A DNA stretch of 64,000 nucleotides from Bin87 sp965221295. GTDB lineage: Bacteria; Chloroflexota; Dehalococcoidia; Lucifugimonadales; UBA3495. Where the stretch lies: positions 1,302,001 through 1,366,000 of the forward strand of contig OZ244879.1 of NCBI GenBank assembly GCA_965221295.1, written 5' to 3'. The position numbers and the translations under genes were made by a program. Below, piece after piece: positions 28,940-37,529 of the stretch (within the stretch, counting starts at the first letter, position 1; each line of letters starts with the position of its first letter). The notes beneath the pieces are model-generated. The model was not told the DNA's origin. It made no database searches and was given only the letters and a program-made list of their open reading frames with translations.

Positions 28940-29048
28940 CCTCGTGGCTAATCCCAATTCCTACGCCGGCATTACCCGGATCAGGTGCTACGGTCGGCGG
29001 CTTTTCGGCCGCCCTCTCAGCCTGGCATAACCAAGCTCCCGCCAGAAC
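28940..29048 (-). ncRNA. TPP riboswitch (THI element)
   Basis: On the minus strand the conserved core is complete. GGGAGCTTGG is followed by GGCTGAGAGGGCGG (complement at about 29007-29022). A P3a-like stem-loop (GGCGGC/GCCGCC) follows. Then come ACCTGATCCGGGTAATGCC (complement at about 28968-28986) and GGCGTAGGAA. These are the pyrimidine- and pyrophosphate-sensing boxes of the thiamin pyrophosphate aptamer. Bound TPP should favour the downstream terminator and shut off the symporter. Confidence 0.95.
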
Positions 29049-29067
29049 ACTGTTCGAATGTGACCGG

Positions 29068-29096
29068 ACTGTATCACACCGGAGACCGCTGGTCAA
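29068..29096 (-). promoter_or_regulatory. Sigma-70-like promoter of the riboswitch-symporter unit
   Basis: On the minus strand TTGACC (29096-29091) and TACAGT (29073-29068) are separated by 17 bases. Transcription would begin near 29061, about 15 bases before the riboswitch. Confidence 0.75.
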
Positions 29097-29230
29097 GCAA
29101 AAACGTGGGGCGGCGAAACTCGCAACGGTGATTGGGGAACAGCGCGGAGGGCAATCCTGTTGCCACGACCAGAGGAGCGCCTGCCCCGCGTTGGAAGGGT
29201 GTACGGTTGACGCAGGTTTGTCGCGTCGCG

Positions 29231-29268
29231 GGCGTTTCTCTCGATTACAGGCGTTTCTCTCGATTACA
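29231..29268. repeat. Perfect 19-bp tandem duplication
   Basis: GGCGTTTCTCTCGATTACA occurs twice, back to back, at 29231-29249 and 29250-29268. It lies between the divergent symporter and nuclease genes. Confidence 0.95.
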
Positions 29269-29405
29269 GACGACGCAAACGCTCCCCTCGCGACTCCAGT
29301 CTCCGCGACGAATCCGCTCTACCAGAGGCGCTCCGGCAACCTCGCGGGATTGCATGGTTGCTGACCCGATGGCATTATGGCCAGCGTTCACGGAGGGATG
29401 GCCGC

Positions 29406-31304
29406 ATGGGCATCGAGGCATTGACCCACCGCGATGACGGAACGTCGGCGCCGGTACCCGCATCAGAACGGGACTGGCAAGAGTGGGTGAGCGCAACCGA
29501 CATCCGCAATTGGGCTCTGGGCGATCCGTTGATTGACTGGCTGGAGCTGTACGGGCATAAGTTAGAGGCCGTCGCCCGTGCGGACGCCGACAACTACGAA
29601 CCGGACTTGGATTTCGCCAAGTTCGTCTCAGAAAAGGCGGCAGAATTCCGAGACGGCATCCGAAGCCTCCTTGCGGATCGCTACCAGGTGGCGACGATCG
29701 GCCGCAGCCGAAAGGACGCCCGACGCTTGGACCGCGCCCGAGAAACCTTCGCCGCAATGGTCAGGGGCGTTCCGGTCATCCATCGGGCCACGCTTCGGGA
29801 CGCTGAACATCGCATCTACGGGGCGGCGGACTTGTTGATCCGTAGCGACGTTTTGCGGGATCTCTTTCCCCAGGACCTCTCTGACGGTGAGGCGGCCATC
29901 CCAGCGCCCCATTTGGGTTCTAGCAATTGGCACTACCGCGTGGTCAACGTTAGGTACATGACCCTTCGCCTCAATGCCGCTGGCACACAGCTGGGCAACG
30001 CGGGCAACGCCGCCCGCAAGGCCGAACTGTACATCCTGAATCGTATGCTGGGACGGTTGCAGGGATTCCTACCGCCGGCGTCGTATCTGCTGGGTCGCGG
30101 CTGGAGGCGTGAGCAGCGAGGCGAAACCTTCCGCGGCGACAACGCGCTGGAACGCTTGGGCGCGGCCCCGCAAGATGGCTCGATCTCCAGAGACGCCACG
30201 GTTGGCCAAGTGGTCGAGCAAGCTCTGGAGTGGGTGCGTCGCTTGAGACGGGAGGGCGCCAGCTGGGAGCTATTGCCCTCCCCCTCGGTTCCCGAACTGT
30301 ATCCGAACATGACGGCCGTCGATAGCGGCGATTTGGTGGTTGACTCCGTCGATGGCGAATCGCCGAGCGGCGGCGCCGATGGCGAGACCACGAATCAATG
30401 GGTGAGCGTGAAGAAACACGTAGCCGCAGAACTCAAGGAATTGACCCAACTGTGGCGAGTGGGCGTGTCTGGACGCCGGAACGCTCACGCTCGCGGCATT
30501 TTCCGGTGGGACGATCCCGACATTTCGCCCGAAGCCGTCAGCGTCAACGGGCAAAAACACGGGCCAGTTCTCGAACGGCTGCTGATGGTGAATAACGGCG
30601 GCCCTCCGGCTCTTCCCGCGGTCGTAAAGCAGGACCGCGAGCTGTGGCATGAACCGCCAGGCGTCGAGTTCTTTGTGGATTTCGAGTACTGTAGCGACCT
30701 CAACGACGACTTTTCGAGTCTGCCTCAACGCGGTGGGCAAGCTCTGATTTTCATGATCGGTTGCGGACACGTGGAAAACGGCGAGTGGGTGTTCCGGTCT
30801 TTTTTCACAGAATCGCTGACGCTGTCCGAAGAAGCGCGCATTATCGGCGAGTGGATTGGCCACATGCGCGCGATCCGGGAACAGTTGGAACCCAAAAACG
30901 CCCAGCCTCGCATCTTCCATTGGTCCCACGCCGAAACCATCGCTTACCGGGACGCGCAGGCACGGCACGGCGCCCCGCCGCATTGGGGCGAGCTGGGTTG
31001 GTACGACTTTCCGGAACGCGTGATGCGACAAGAGCCGGTGGTGATACGGGGAGCGCTGAATTTCGGGTTGAAATCAGTGGCCCGGGCGATGCGCCAGCAC
31101 GGTTTCATCGAAACGGAATGGGACGAGAACAATCCGGTGGACGGTTTGGGCGCCATGGTCGGCGCGTGGCGATGCGACGCCGAGGCCCAGCGCCTGGGCG
31201 TCGCCATGGGAGATTTGCCGCTGGCCCAGCGCATCGTCAGCTACAACGAGGTGGACTGCAAGGCCATGATGGAGATAGTGCGCTACCTGCGGACGAATCA
31301 CTAG
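29406..31304 (+). CDS. RecB-like nuclease with C-terminal RNase H-like exonuclease domain
   Basis: The product is 632 residues from ATG 29406, with GGAGGG upstream. The N-terminal half has WVSATDIRNWALGDPLIDW and a Cas4/RecB-type arrangement (AEHRIYGAADLLIRSDVL; a Lys-containing RKAELYILNRMLG segment). The C-terminal half has an RNase H-like/DEDD pattern: EFFVDFEYCSDL near residue 421, RIFHWSHAETIAY, and YNEVDCKAMMEIVRYL near 612. This order resembles the TM0106-type RecB-like nuclease family. The role is unknown; DNA or RNA end processing is likely. It stands alone. Confidence 0.75.
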   Translation: MGIEALTHRDDGTSAPVPASERDWQEWVSATDIRNWALGDPLIDWLELYGHKLEAVARADADNYEPDLDFAKFVSEKAAEFRDGIRSLLADRYQVATIGRSRKDARRLDRARETFAAMVRGVPVIHRATLRDAEHRIYGAADLLIRSDVLRDLFPQDLSDGEAAIPAPHLGSSNWHYRVVNVRYMTLRLNAAGTQLGNAGNAARKAELYILNRMLGRLQGFLPPASYLLGRGWRREQRGETFRGDNALERLGAAPQDGSISRDATVGQVVEQALEWVRRLRREGASWELLPSPSVPELYPNMTAVDSGDLVVDSVDGESPSGGADGETTNQWVSVKKHVAAELKELTQLWRVGVSGRRNAHARGIFRWDDPDISPEAVSVNGQKHGPVLERLLMVNNGGPPALPAVVKQDRELWHEPPGVEFFVDFEYCSDLNDDFSSLPQRGGQALIFMIGCGHVENGEWVFRSFFTESLTLSEEARIIGEWIGHMRAIREQLEPKNAQPRIFHWSHAETIAYRDAQARHGAPPHWGELGWYDFPERVMRQEPVVIRGALNFGLKSVARAMRQHGFIETEWDENNPVDGLGAMVGAWRCDAEAQRLGVAMGDLPLAQRIVSYNEVDCKAMMEIVRYLRTNH

Positions 31305-31370
31305 ATTCCCGCGATGATCCGGCCCGGCGCGAATGCGTCTCCCTTGGCCCGGCCGACGGTCTCATGGGGT

Positions 31371-31376
31371 TATAAT
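31371..31376 (+). promoter_or_regulatory. -10 element upstream of the MaoC gene
   Basis: TATAAT is 27 bases before ATG 31404. No well-spaced -35 is seen. Confidence 0.4.
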
Positions 31377-31403
31377 TGCCCTACCGGACAGGAGGCAGCA
31401 ACG

Positions 31404-32432
31404 ATGACCACAACCCAGGGAACCCATTCGGACGCTACAGTTGCAGAACGCTTGTGGACTTACGACGCCGTGCGTGTGGGTCAAGCTGGCAAGGAAACGA
31501 AAGTCACCCTGACCAGCCACGATATCGCCGAATACGCGGCCTGCGCCCAGAATCCCGACCCGCGGTACGCCGCGGCCGACGGTGGCGCTGCCGGGCCAGA
31601 ATCGTCGCGCATCATGGCCATGCCAACCATGGCCCTGACCTACGCTCCGCTGCTGCGGGAGGAAATCGCCGAAGCCAACGGTTTCGTCGCCCAGGAACGT
31701 TCGGCGACGTCGCGGCGCCAGACTCCCTTCGCCAAGTGCGAAATCCGTTGGTACCGGCCTGTTTATGCCGGCGAGACCCTGACGGCTGCCCGGCGCGTGT
31801 ACGAGAAGTACGAGCGTCGCGGGAGCAAATTCGTCACCTTTCGCGTGTCAGCCTTCGACGAAGCCGGCGCTGTGGCCGCCAGCTACGACTACACCTGCAT
31901 CTTCGAGTACTCGGCTGGGCAGCGCGCCACGCCGGACGCCATCGGTGACTTGACCATCGCGCCGGATGCCGACGCAACGCCAGACCCCAGCCAATTGGTA
32001 ACCTGGGATCAGGCCAGCGCTGGCGCCGCTCTGCCGCGCACCCTGGCGGTGGGCGAGACCACGGAGAATATCCTGCGCAAGAACGCCCACCGGTTGGCGG
32101 GCCGGCCCAGCGAAAGCAACATCCACACCGACGAGGAATTCGCGCGGCAGAATATCTTCGGCGGCGCGGTGAACGCGGGACCAGCTACCCTTTCCTACGT
32201 TGATCGTTTCTTGGGCCTGAACTTCCCGCCCGAGGCGCTGTACAACGGCGGCAGCTTGCTCATGCGGGCCATCACTCCCTTCCGCGCTGGCGACGTGGTG
32301 ACGTTCTCTGGCGAAATTACCGGCGCGGGCGGCAACCTTTACGGGCAGCGCAAAGCGCAAGTCAGGATTCGTGGCGTGAATCAACGCGACGAATTGGTAT
32401 CGCTCTCCGACGCGACCGTGACGTTCGCCTGA
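31404..32432 (+). CDS. Double-hotdog MaoC-like dehydratase
   Basis: The product is 342 residues. AGGAGG precedes ATG 31404 by eight bases, so the upstream extension is rejected. The N-terminal hotdog includes SHDIAEYAACAQNPDPRYAA and FAKCEIRWYRPVYAGETLTA. The second hotdog includes NIHTDEEFARQNIFGGAVNA and FRAGDVVTFSGEITGAGG. The hydratase-2 motif is partly kept in each half. MaoC-like enzymes hydrate or dehydrate enoyl-CoA-type substrates. The YbaK-like gene follows 19 bases later, probably in one transcript. Confidence 0.82.
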   Translation: MTTTQGTHSDATVAERLWTYDAVRVGQAGKETKVTLTSHDIAEYAACAQNPDPRYAAADGGAAGPESSRIMAMPTMALTYAPLLREEIAEANGFVAQERSATSRRQTPFAKCEIRWYRPVYAGETLTAARRVYEKYERRGSKFVTFRVSAFDEAGAVAASYDYTCIFEYSAGQRATPDAIGDLTIAPDADATPDPSQLVTWDQASAGAALPRTLAVGETTENILRKNAHRLAGRPSESNIHTDEEFARQNIFGGAVNAGPATLSYVDRFLGLNFPPEALYNGGSLLMRAITPFRAGDVVTFSGEITGAGGNLYGQRKAQVRIRGVNQRDELVSLSDATVTFA

Positions 32433-32451
32433 TGCAAGGGAAACCCGCCTG

Positions 32452-32952
32452 ATGTCAACGCCAGAAGCAATCGAGCAGCGAGTGCGCGCGGCCCTGGACG
32501 AACTGGGCATCGCCGACTGGGAATGGATCGAAATCGATCCCCAATACGGCGACACCGTAGATTTCTGCGAACAGTACGGGTATGACCTGCCCCACTCGGC
32601 CAATACGATCATCGTGGCTAGCAAGCGAGGGCCGTCGACGCATTGCGCGGGTATCGTGCGCGCCTGCGACCGTCTGGACGTGAATCGCAAAGTGCGCGGC
32701 TTGATGGGAGTGTCCCGGGCCTCATTCGCGTCGGCCGATGAAACCCGGGACCTCACGGGCATGATGATCGGCGGCGTTACAGCGTTGGCCCTGCCAGCGG
32801 GACTGCCAATATACGCCGACACTCTCCTGTTGGATATGGACTACATTATCCTGGGGGCGGGCAGTCGCTCTGGCAAACTGAAGCTACCGCCGCGGGAGTT
32901 GGAGAAGTTGCCCGGCCTGGAGTTTATCGAGGGGTTATCGCAACCCTCCTAG
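32452..32952 (+). CDS. YbaK/prolyl-tRNA deacylase-domain protein
   Basis: The product is 166 residues, the length of a single YbaK domain. The distal half (GMMIGGVTALALPAGLPIYA then LLLDMDYIILGAGSRSGKL) matches the conserved G-G-V-P-pocket, Asp and GxGS/K features of trans-editing deacylases, which remove mischarged amino acids from tRNA. The N-terminal third (TVDFCEQYGYDLPHSANTII) is more divergent. It follows the MaoC gene at operon spacing with no obvious functional link. Confidence 0.72.
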   Translation: MSTPEAIEQRVRAALDELGIADWEWIEIDPQYGDTVDFCEQYGYDLPHSANTIIVASKRGPSTHCAGIVRACDRLDVNRKVRGLMGVSRASFASADETRDLTGMMIGGVTALALPAGLPIYADTLLLDMDYIILGAGSRSGKLKLPPRELEKLPGLEFIEGLSQPS

Positions 32953-33004
32953 AGCCCCCACACGCTACTGCCCGTCGCCATCTGGAGACGCAGGCATCAT
33001 ACCC

Positions 33005-33245
33005 TCCAGCCACTGCCGACCCAACCCGCCATCGCCGCCCCACCCGTCATCGCCGCCCCGACCCGCCATCGCCGCCCCGACCCGCCATCGCCGCCCCAAC
33101 CCCCCCCATCACCGCCCCACCCGTCATCGCCGGCCCAACCCGTCATTGCTGCCCCACCTGTCATCGCCGTCCCAGCTGTCATCGCCGCCCCAACCCGCCA
33201 TCGCCGTCCCAGCTGTCATCGCGGCCCCAACCCGTCATTGATGCC
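33005..33245. repeat. Degenerate 18-bp tandem array, about 13 units
   Basis: Units of about 18 bases of the form CGCCGCCCCACCCGTCAT repeat with substitutions across this stretch. The final units grade into CCCACCTGTCATTGCGAG, the left end of the dispersed inverted-repeat element, so the array looks built from copies of an element end plus flank. A minus-strand frame through it gives low-complexity MTGGAAM-type peptide and is not a gene. Confidence 0.85.
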
Positions 33246-33250
33246 CCACC

Positions 33251-33505
33251 TGTCATTGCGAGCGACGCGCGGCAATCTCGTTGACCGCATCGTGCGGCCG
33301 CTCGGACGCATGGCCCGAGCGCGCTGGCGTCTATTCGCGATGCAAGACCATGCAAGCGCCGCCCCAACCCGTCATCGCCGACCCAACCTGCCATTGCTGC
33401 CCCACCTGTCATTGCGAGCGAAGCGCGGCAATCTCGTTGACCGCATCGTGCGGCCGCCCGCGCCCAGCGTTTGGGTGGGGATGCCACGCGACAATCGCTC
33501 CTCAC
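33251..33505. repeat. Two partial copies of the dispersed inverted-repeat element
   Basis: TGTCATTGCGAG starts at 33251 and again at 33407. Each is followed by the shared internal CGGCAATCTCGTTGACCGCA. Both lack a clean right inverted end; the second fades into TCGCTCCTCACCACGAC. They lie upstream of the MetE-like gene. Confidence 0.8.
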
Positions 33506-33664
33506 CACGACGCATTGGAAAACACGGCCGCCCAGGGCTTTCCCGATTTGTGCGTTATGATGTTATGGTGTAGATTGCCCAGGTCAGATGCGGAAATCGC
33601 CTCCAGGTTCCGCGATTTCACGCCCACACAGAAATGCGACGCGCCAATCCGGAGACTTTGAAGA

Positions 33665-34828
33665 ATGCCTGACACTCCGCTTTTCCCAGTAACCGTGGTC
33701 GGAAGTTGGCCCCGTTCCGCCGAGTTGATCCGCGCCCTGCGCCGAAAGGAAGCCGGTGAAATCACGTTGGACGAATTCAACCAAGTCGCAGACGGCGAGG
33801 TCCTGGCCTGCATCCGCGCTCAGGAGGAGGCCGGCGTGGACATCATCAGCGATGGTGAGCAACGCCGGGATAACTTCTATTCCTTTGCGGTGGACAAACT
33901 CACCGGGATGCAGTTGATGAAGGTGTCGGAATTGCTGGACTATTCCACCGACCGCGCCCGCATGGAAGAGGTGCTGCGCGCCCTGGACGTGCCCTCCTTC
34001 GCCATCAAGAGCCCCATCGTGGTGGAGCGCATCGGCAAACGCAACGGCCTGGCCCTGGATGAACTGGCCTTCATGCGGGAACACACTGACCGGCAGATCA
34101 AGATACCCCTGCCTGGTCCCTACATGCTGACCCGTTCGGCTTGGTTCGAGGGCCTGTCCGACAAGGCGTATCCCTCTCCCGATGATCTGGCCAAGGATGT
34201 AGTCGAGATCCTGCGCGAGGAGATCATCGCGCTGCGCGACCAGGGCTGCGACTTCGTGCAACTGGACGAACCCACCTTGTCCCAGGTGGTCTTTGGCGAA
34301 GAGACCACCGAGACTTTCATGTGCGCCGCCCTTCCCAACCGTCGCGACCCCACCGACGAACTCGAGATGGCAGTGCGACTGATGAACGAAACCCTGGAAG
34401 GCATCGACGGCATTAAGACCGGCGTGCACATCTGCCGGGGCAACTGGAGCCGAAAGGAAGAGGTGCTGCTCACTGGCAACTACGGCCCGATGCTCCCTTA
34501 CCTGGTGCAGATGAACATCGACCAATTGGTGTTGGAATGCGCGACCCCTCGCGCCGGCGAAATGGAAGTGTTCAAGGAATACAGCAACGAGAAGGAAATT
34601 GGTTTTGGCGTGGTGAATCCACGCACCGATGACATCGAGCCGGCGCAACAGGTTGTGGACCGGGTCAAGGAACTGCTCCAATACTTCGACGCCGACAAGA
34701 TCTACCTCAACCCGGACTGCGGGTTCGGAACCTTCGCCGAGCGCAACGTCAATACCCATGAAATGGCTGCCCGCAAGATGCAGGCGATTACGGACGCGGC
34801 GGAAATCCTGCGCGCGGAATATGCGTAG
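33665..34828 (+). CDS. MetE C-terminal-like (cobalamin-independent methionine synthase family) protein
   Basis: The product is 387 residues, equivalent to the catalytic half of MetE. It begins FPVTVVGSWPRSAELIRALR. GVDIISDGEQRRDNFY, IPLPGPYMLTR and FVQLDEPTLSQV follow. The zinc ligands are seen as VHICRGN near residue 254 and NPDCGFGTFAERN near 351. Short MetE-core proteins move methyl or related groups to thiols, often with corrinoid or other donors; the true substrate is unknown. OsmC and rhodanese genes follow, suggesting a sulfur or thiol theme. Confidence 0.85.
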   Translation: MPDTPLFPVTVVGSWPRSAELIRALRRKEAGEITLDEFNQVADGEVLACIRAQEEAGVDIISDGEQRRDNFYSFAVDKLTGMQLMKVSELLDYSTDRARMEEVLRALDVPSFAIKSPIVVERIGKRNGLALDELAFMREHTDRQIKIPLPGPYMLTRSAWFEGLSDKAYPSPDDLAKDVVEILREEIIALRDQGCDFVQLDEPTLSQVVFGEETTETFMCAALPNRRDPTDELEMAVRLMNETLEGIDGIKTGVHICRGNWSRKEEVLLTGNYGPMLPYLVQMNIDQLVLECATPRAGEMEVFKEYSNEKEIGFGVVNPRTDDIEPAQQVVDRVKELLQYFDADKIYLNPDCGFGTFAERNVNTHEMAARKMQAITDAAEILRAEYA

Positions 34829-35013
34829 TACGGTAAGCCCAGACACGCGCCGCTTCAGTTTGTAGCGTAACGTCTCGAACCTGGCTGTACCCGGTTTAGT
34901 CGCTCAATGGCCCATCACGCTTGGGGACCGAACGGACGCGTCAACATTTCGCGGAACACGGAAATCGCCGTTGCCTGCAAAGCAACAATTTAACGAAAGG
35001 ACAGGAGCTCATC

Positions 35014-35547
35014 ATGGCGCAACAAGATAACCTCAACGGCCTGCCCCGCGAGAAACTGGCCGAGGTGCTAGATTCCTTCCGTGATCCAGACGTGTTCAAC
35101 GCGGTGACGGGGCCCTGGAAATCCCGCGTGGTATGGCAGGACGGGATGCGCGCCCGCGCCTACATGCGCAACCACCAGGTTGACATGGACGAACCGGGCG
35201 ACCTCACCGCCACCGACGTGGCCGCCAGCGCCCATGAACAGTTGCTCTCCGCCATCGGTAGCTGCATGACCGTCGGCTTCGTGGTCAACGCCACCAAGCA
35301 GGGCGTGCGCGTTCACGACCTGGAAGTGGCTGTGGAAGGCTACTTCGACAACATCCGCAAGTGGGCTGGAGTTGAGGACGAAGGGAATCCCGGCTACGGT
35401 CGGATCTCGGCCAAGTGCTTCGTTCGCGCCGACGCCGACGAGGACACCCTGCGGGAGATTTGGCGGTTGGCCGTAGAAGGCTCACCCGTCACGCAGTCAG
35501 TTGCCAACCCAACCTCGGTGCAAACGGAATTCGAGATGGTGGGCTGA
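35014..35547 (+). CDS. OsmC/Ohr-family thiol peroxidase-like protein
   Basis: The product is 177 residues from ATG 35014, with AGGAG upstream. It has HEQLLSAIGSCMTVGFVVNA with the first reactive Cys, VRVHDLEVAVEGYFD, and a C-terminal VEGSPVTQSVANPTSVQTEF segment. In this copy the usual second Cys (in SCPV-type motifs) is replaced by Ser-Pro-Val, so it may belong to a subgroup without peroxidase activity. Its stop overlaps the next start as TGATG, coupling it to a rhodanese. Confidence 0.82.
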   Translation: MAQQDNLNGLPREKLAEVLDSFRDPDVFNAVTGPWKSRVVWQDGMRARAYMRNHQVDMDEPGDLTATDVAASAHEQLLSAIGSCMTVGFVVNATKQGVRVHDLEVAVEGYFDNIRKWAGVEDEGNPGYGRISAKCFVRADADEDTLREIWRLAVEGSPVTQSVANPTSVQTEFEMVG

Positions 35548-36341
35548 TGGCGACTTTCGTCTCCGCCGATTGGGTCGCTGAACGCATCCTGGGGCAATCC
35601 CAGGATGGCGGCGCCCCGCAGTTCTTGATCATCGATCCCCGTTCCGCCATGCGTTATCTCATGGGCCACCTGCGCGGCGCCGTCAGCGTTCCGTTCAAGA
35701 AACTACAGACGCCGGACGGCAGGCTGGCCGAACCCGAAGCGCTGGCCTCAGCTTTCGGCGACGCGGGACTCGGAGACGACGTGACGCCAGTGCTCTACGA
35801 CCACCAGGACGGGCGCAACGCCGCCATGGCAGCCTGGACGTTGGAGTATCTGGGCCGCGACGATGTTCACATTATGGACCTGCGCTACGAAGCGTGGAAG
35901 GATCAGGGACGCGAGGTGCTCTACCGGCCTGTGCCCACCGAAGCCCGGTTGTTCACCATCCGGCTCAACCCTTCAGTGCGGGCCACCCTGGATGACGCGG
36001 CCAATGCCGGCGAAACGCTGCTGCTGGATACCCGCACCCAGGAGGAATTCAACGGCCAGGTGGAGATGGACCATCGCCCCGGCCACATCCCTGGGGCGAT
36101 CAACCTGCCCCACGTGGAAACCGCTGGCGCCGGCGACAATCTGCTCATCGACGAGTTCGAGTTGCGGGAGCGCCTGGGCGCGGTGGGCATCGCCAACAAC
36201 GACTCGGTCATCGCCTACTGCCGGAGCGGTACCCGCGCTTCCGTGGCTTGGTTGGCCATGCGTCAGGCCGGCTACAACGTGCGGCTGTACGACGGATCCT
36301 ACGCCGAGTGGATGGACAGCGGCCGCCCGGTGGAATCATGA
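35547..36341 (+). CDS. Two-domain rhodanese (sulfurtransferase), cysteine form
   Basis: The product is 264 residues from ATG 35547, which overlaps the OsmC stop. The N-terminal inactive domain has LIIDPRSAMRYLMGHLRGAV. The C-terminal domain has LLDTRTQEEFNG, HIPGAINLPHVE and the active-site loop VIAYCRSGTRASVAWLA with the catalytic Cys near residue 224. It transfers sulfane sulfur from thiosulfate or similar donors. It is a useful comparison for the second rhodanese at 52015, where this Cys codon is UGA. Confidence 0.9.
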   Translation: MATFVSADWVAERILGQSQDGGAPQFLIIDPRSAMRYLMGHLRGAVSVPFKKLQTPDGRLAEPEALASAFGDAGLGDDVTPVLYDHQDGRNAAMAAWTLEYLGRDDVHIMDLRYEAWKDQGREVLYRPVPTEARLFTIRLNPSVRATLDDAANAGETLLLDTRTQEEFNGQVEMDHRPGHIPGAINLPHVETAGAGDNLLIDEFELRERLGAVGIANNDSVIAYCRSGTRASVAWLAMRQAGYNVRLYDGSYAEWMDSGRPVES

Positions 36342-36379
36342 TCGCGGGGGCGCGCTCGGCATGGCTCGAATAAAACCGC

Positions 36380-36385
36380 TATAAT
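36380..36385 (+). promoter_or_regulatory. -10 element before the DUF3467-like gene
   Basis: TATAAT lies 62 bases before ATG 36448. The -35 is weak. Confidence 0.35.
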
Positions 36386-36447
36386 GCCGCCATTCGCCGC
36401 ATCGCCCCGTCGCGCCCGCTGAGGCGACTGGCTGGGCCGGAGGTCTC

Positions 36448-36864
36448 ATGCCCATCGTCCAACGTCCCTACGTGCCGCCGGAAGACAAACCGCCCCAGGA
36501 GGAGAACTACGTCAACCCCGGCGACATCGCCCAGTTGAACGTCAGCGCGGCCGCCGCCCCGGCGCCGGCAGAAGCGTCCGCCTCGTTGGAACCGATCACC
36601 TTCTATAGCGATTCGTTCCACATATTCAGCAGCCTGTATTCGGCGGTGCTGTTCTTCGGCGAACAACTGGAAGAGCGTGAGCCAATCCTACGGGCGCGCG
36701 TCAAGGTCAGCCCGCAGATGATGAAGGCCATCGCCGTTCTGGCGGCCAAGCACGTGCGCGAATATGAAGAGGCTGTGGGCCCCATCACGCTGCCGGAGCA
36801 AGTATTCGCGGCTTGGGAACTCAACCCTGACGGAACCAGCAGCGCTGACGGTTCGGGACACTGA
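36448..36864 (+). CDS. DUF3467-like conserved protein
   Basis: The product is 138 residues. A Pro-rich N-terminus precedes PITFYSDSFHIFSSLYSAVL, FGEQLEEREPILRARVKVSP and QMMKAIAVLAAKHVREYEEA. The last two resemble DUF3467, small proteins of unknown function. The following gene starts 18 bases later and is likely cotranscribed. It is probably cytoplasmic, with no signal or membrane segment. Confidence 0.6.
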   Translation: MPIVQRPYVPPEDKPPQEENYVNPGDIAQLNVSAAAAPAPAEASASLEPITFYSDSFHIFSSLYSAVLFFGEQLEEREPILRARVKVSPQMMKAIAVLAAKHVREYEEAVGPITLPEQVFAAWELNPDGTSSADGSGH

Positions 36865-36882
36865 ACGGGCGGGAATCTCAAA

Positions 36883-37383
36883 ATGACGACACTGGGCGGC
36901 GAAACCACCGGAGAAGACCGGACGCTAGCAGAGGATATGTCCCTGCCGGTCAATGTGGTCCCCAATGCCAATTCGGCCCAACCCGAGGGGTGGGATTGGC
37001 ATTCTACCTCGACCAGCCAGCCCAACGCCGCGACGTTTCACATCAGCCACAGCGACGTCACCCGAGTCTTCACCGATGTTTTGACGGCCGCGGACAGCCC
37101 GCCAGAAGCCCCGTTCGTGTTGAAGAAAGACCTGCCGTTGATCATCATCGACAGCCTGGACCAGTATTGGGCTGGCGAGTCGCGCGCCGCGCTACCCTTG
37201 AACGGTCTGCGGGTCCCAATCGCGGCAGACACTGTGGCAGACGCCAAGCGCCAATTGGCCGCTGATCTGGCTGCCCAATTGCGGTTGTTGCTGTTGCTCA
37301 GCGCCGGCGGGACCACGTTGGCTCCCCAGTTGCGGGAGAACTTCCTGATGCTCAACGAGGCGCTGGAACCGCGCAATCCCTGA
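36883..37383 (+). CDS. Uncharacterised protein, partner of the DUF3467-like gene
   Basis: The product is 166 residues and not recognised. The first 50 residues are low-complexity Ser/Thr/Asn. Then come HISHSDVTRVFTDVLTAADS, FVLKKDLPLIIIDSLDQYW and a Leu-rich helix (LAADLAAQLRLLLLLS). It begins 18 bases after the preceding stop and converges with the molybdoenzyme gene across a hairpin. Confidence 0.6.
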   Translation: MTTLGGETTGEDRTLAEDMSLPVNVVPNANSAQPEGWDWHSTSTSQPNAATFHISHSDVTRVFTDVLTAADSPPEAPFVLKKDLPLIIIDSLDQYWAGESRAALPLNGLRVPIAADTVADAKRQLAADLAAQLRLLLLLSAGGTTLAPQLRENFLMLNEALEPRNP

Positions 37384-37476
37384 CCGACGGCCGGTTCCGG
37401 CGCCGGATCCGATCCGTAACGGTGTCTCGCGCGAGGCGGCTGGCGAAGCAATGCAACGCAGGGCAGTCCATAGAAC

Positions 37477-37500
37477 TGGGGCGGGTTTTCACCCGCCCCA
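37477..37500. terminator. 10-bp hairpin between convergent genes
   Basis: TGGGGCGGGT and its complement pair perfectly around TTTC. It lies between the plus-strand uncharacterised gene and the minus-strand molybdoenzyme gene. There is no strong T tract, so termination is inferred. Confidence 0.5.
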
Positions 37501-37529
37501 AGAATTTCCCGGTCTCCACCAACGGTTGG

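Noticed and set aside
33000..33250. Small minus-strand protein MTGGAAM-type repeats
   Set aside because: It is a translation of a tandem DNA array that changes phase freely; there is no ribosome site or conserved fold.
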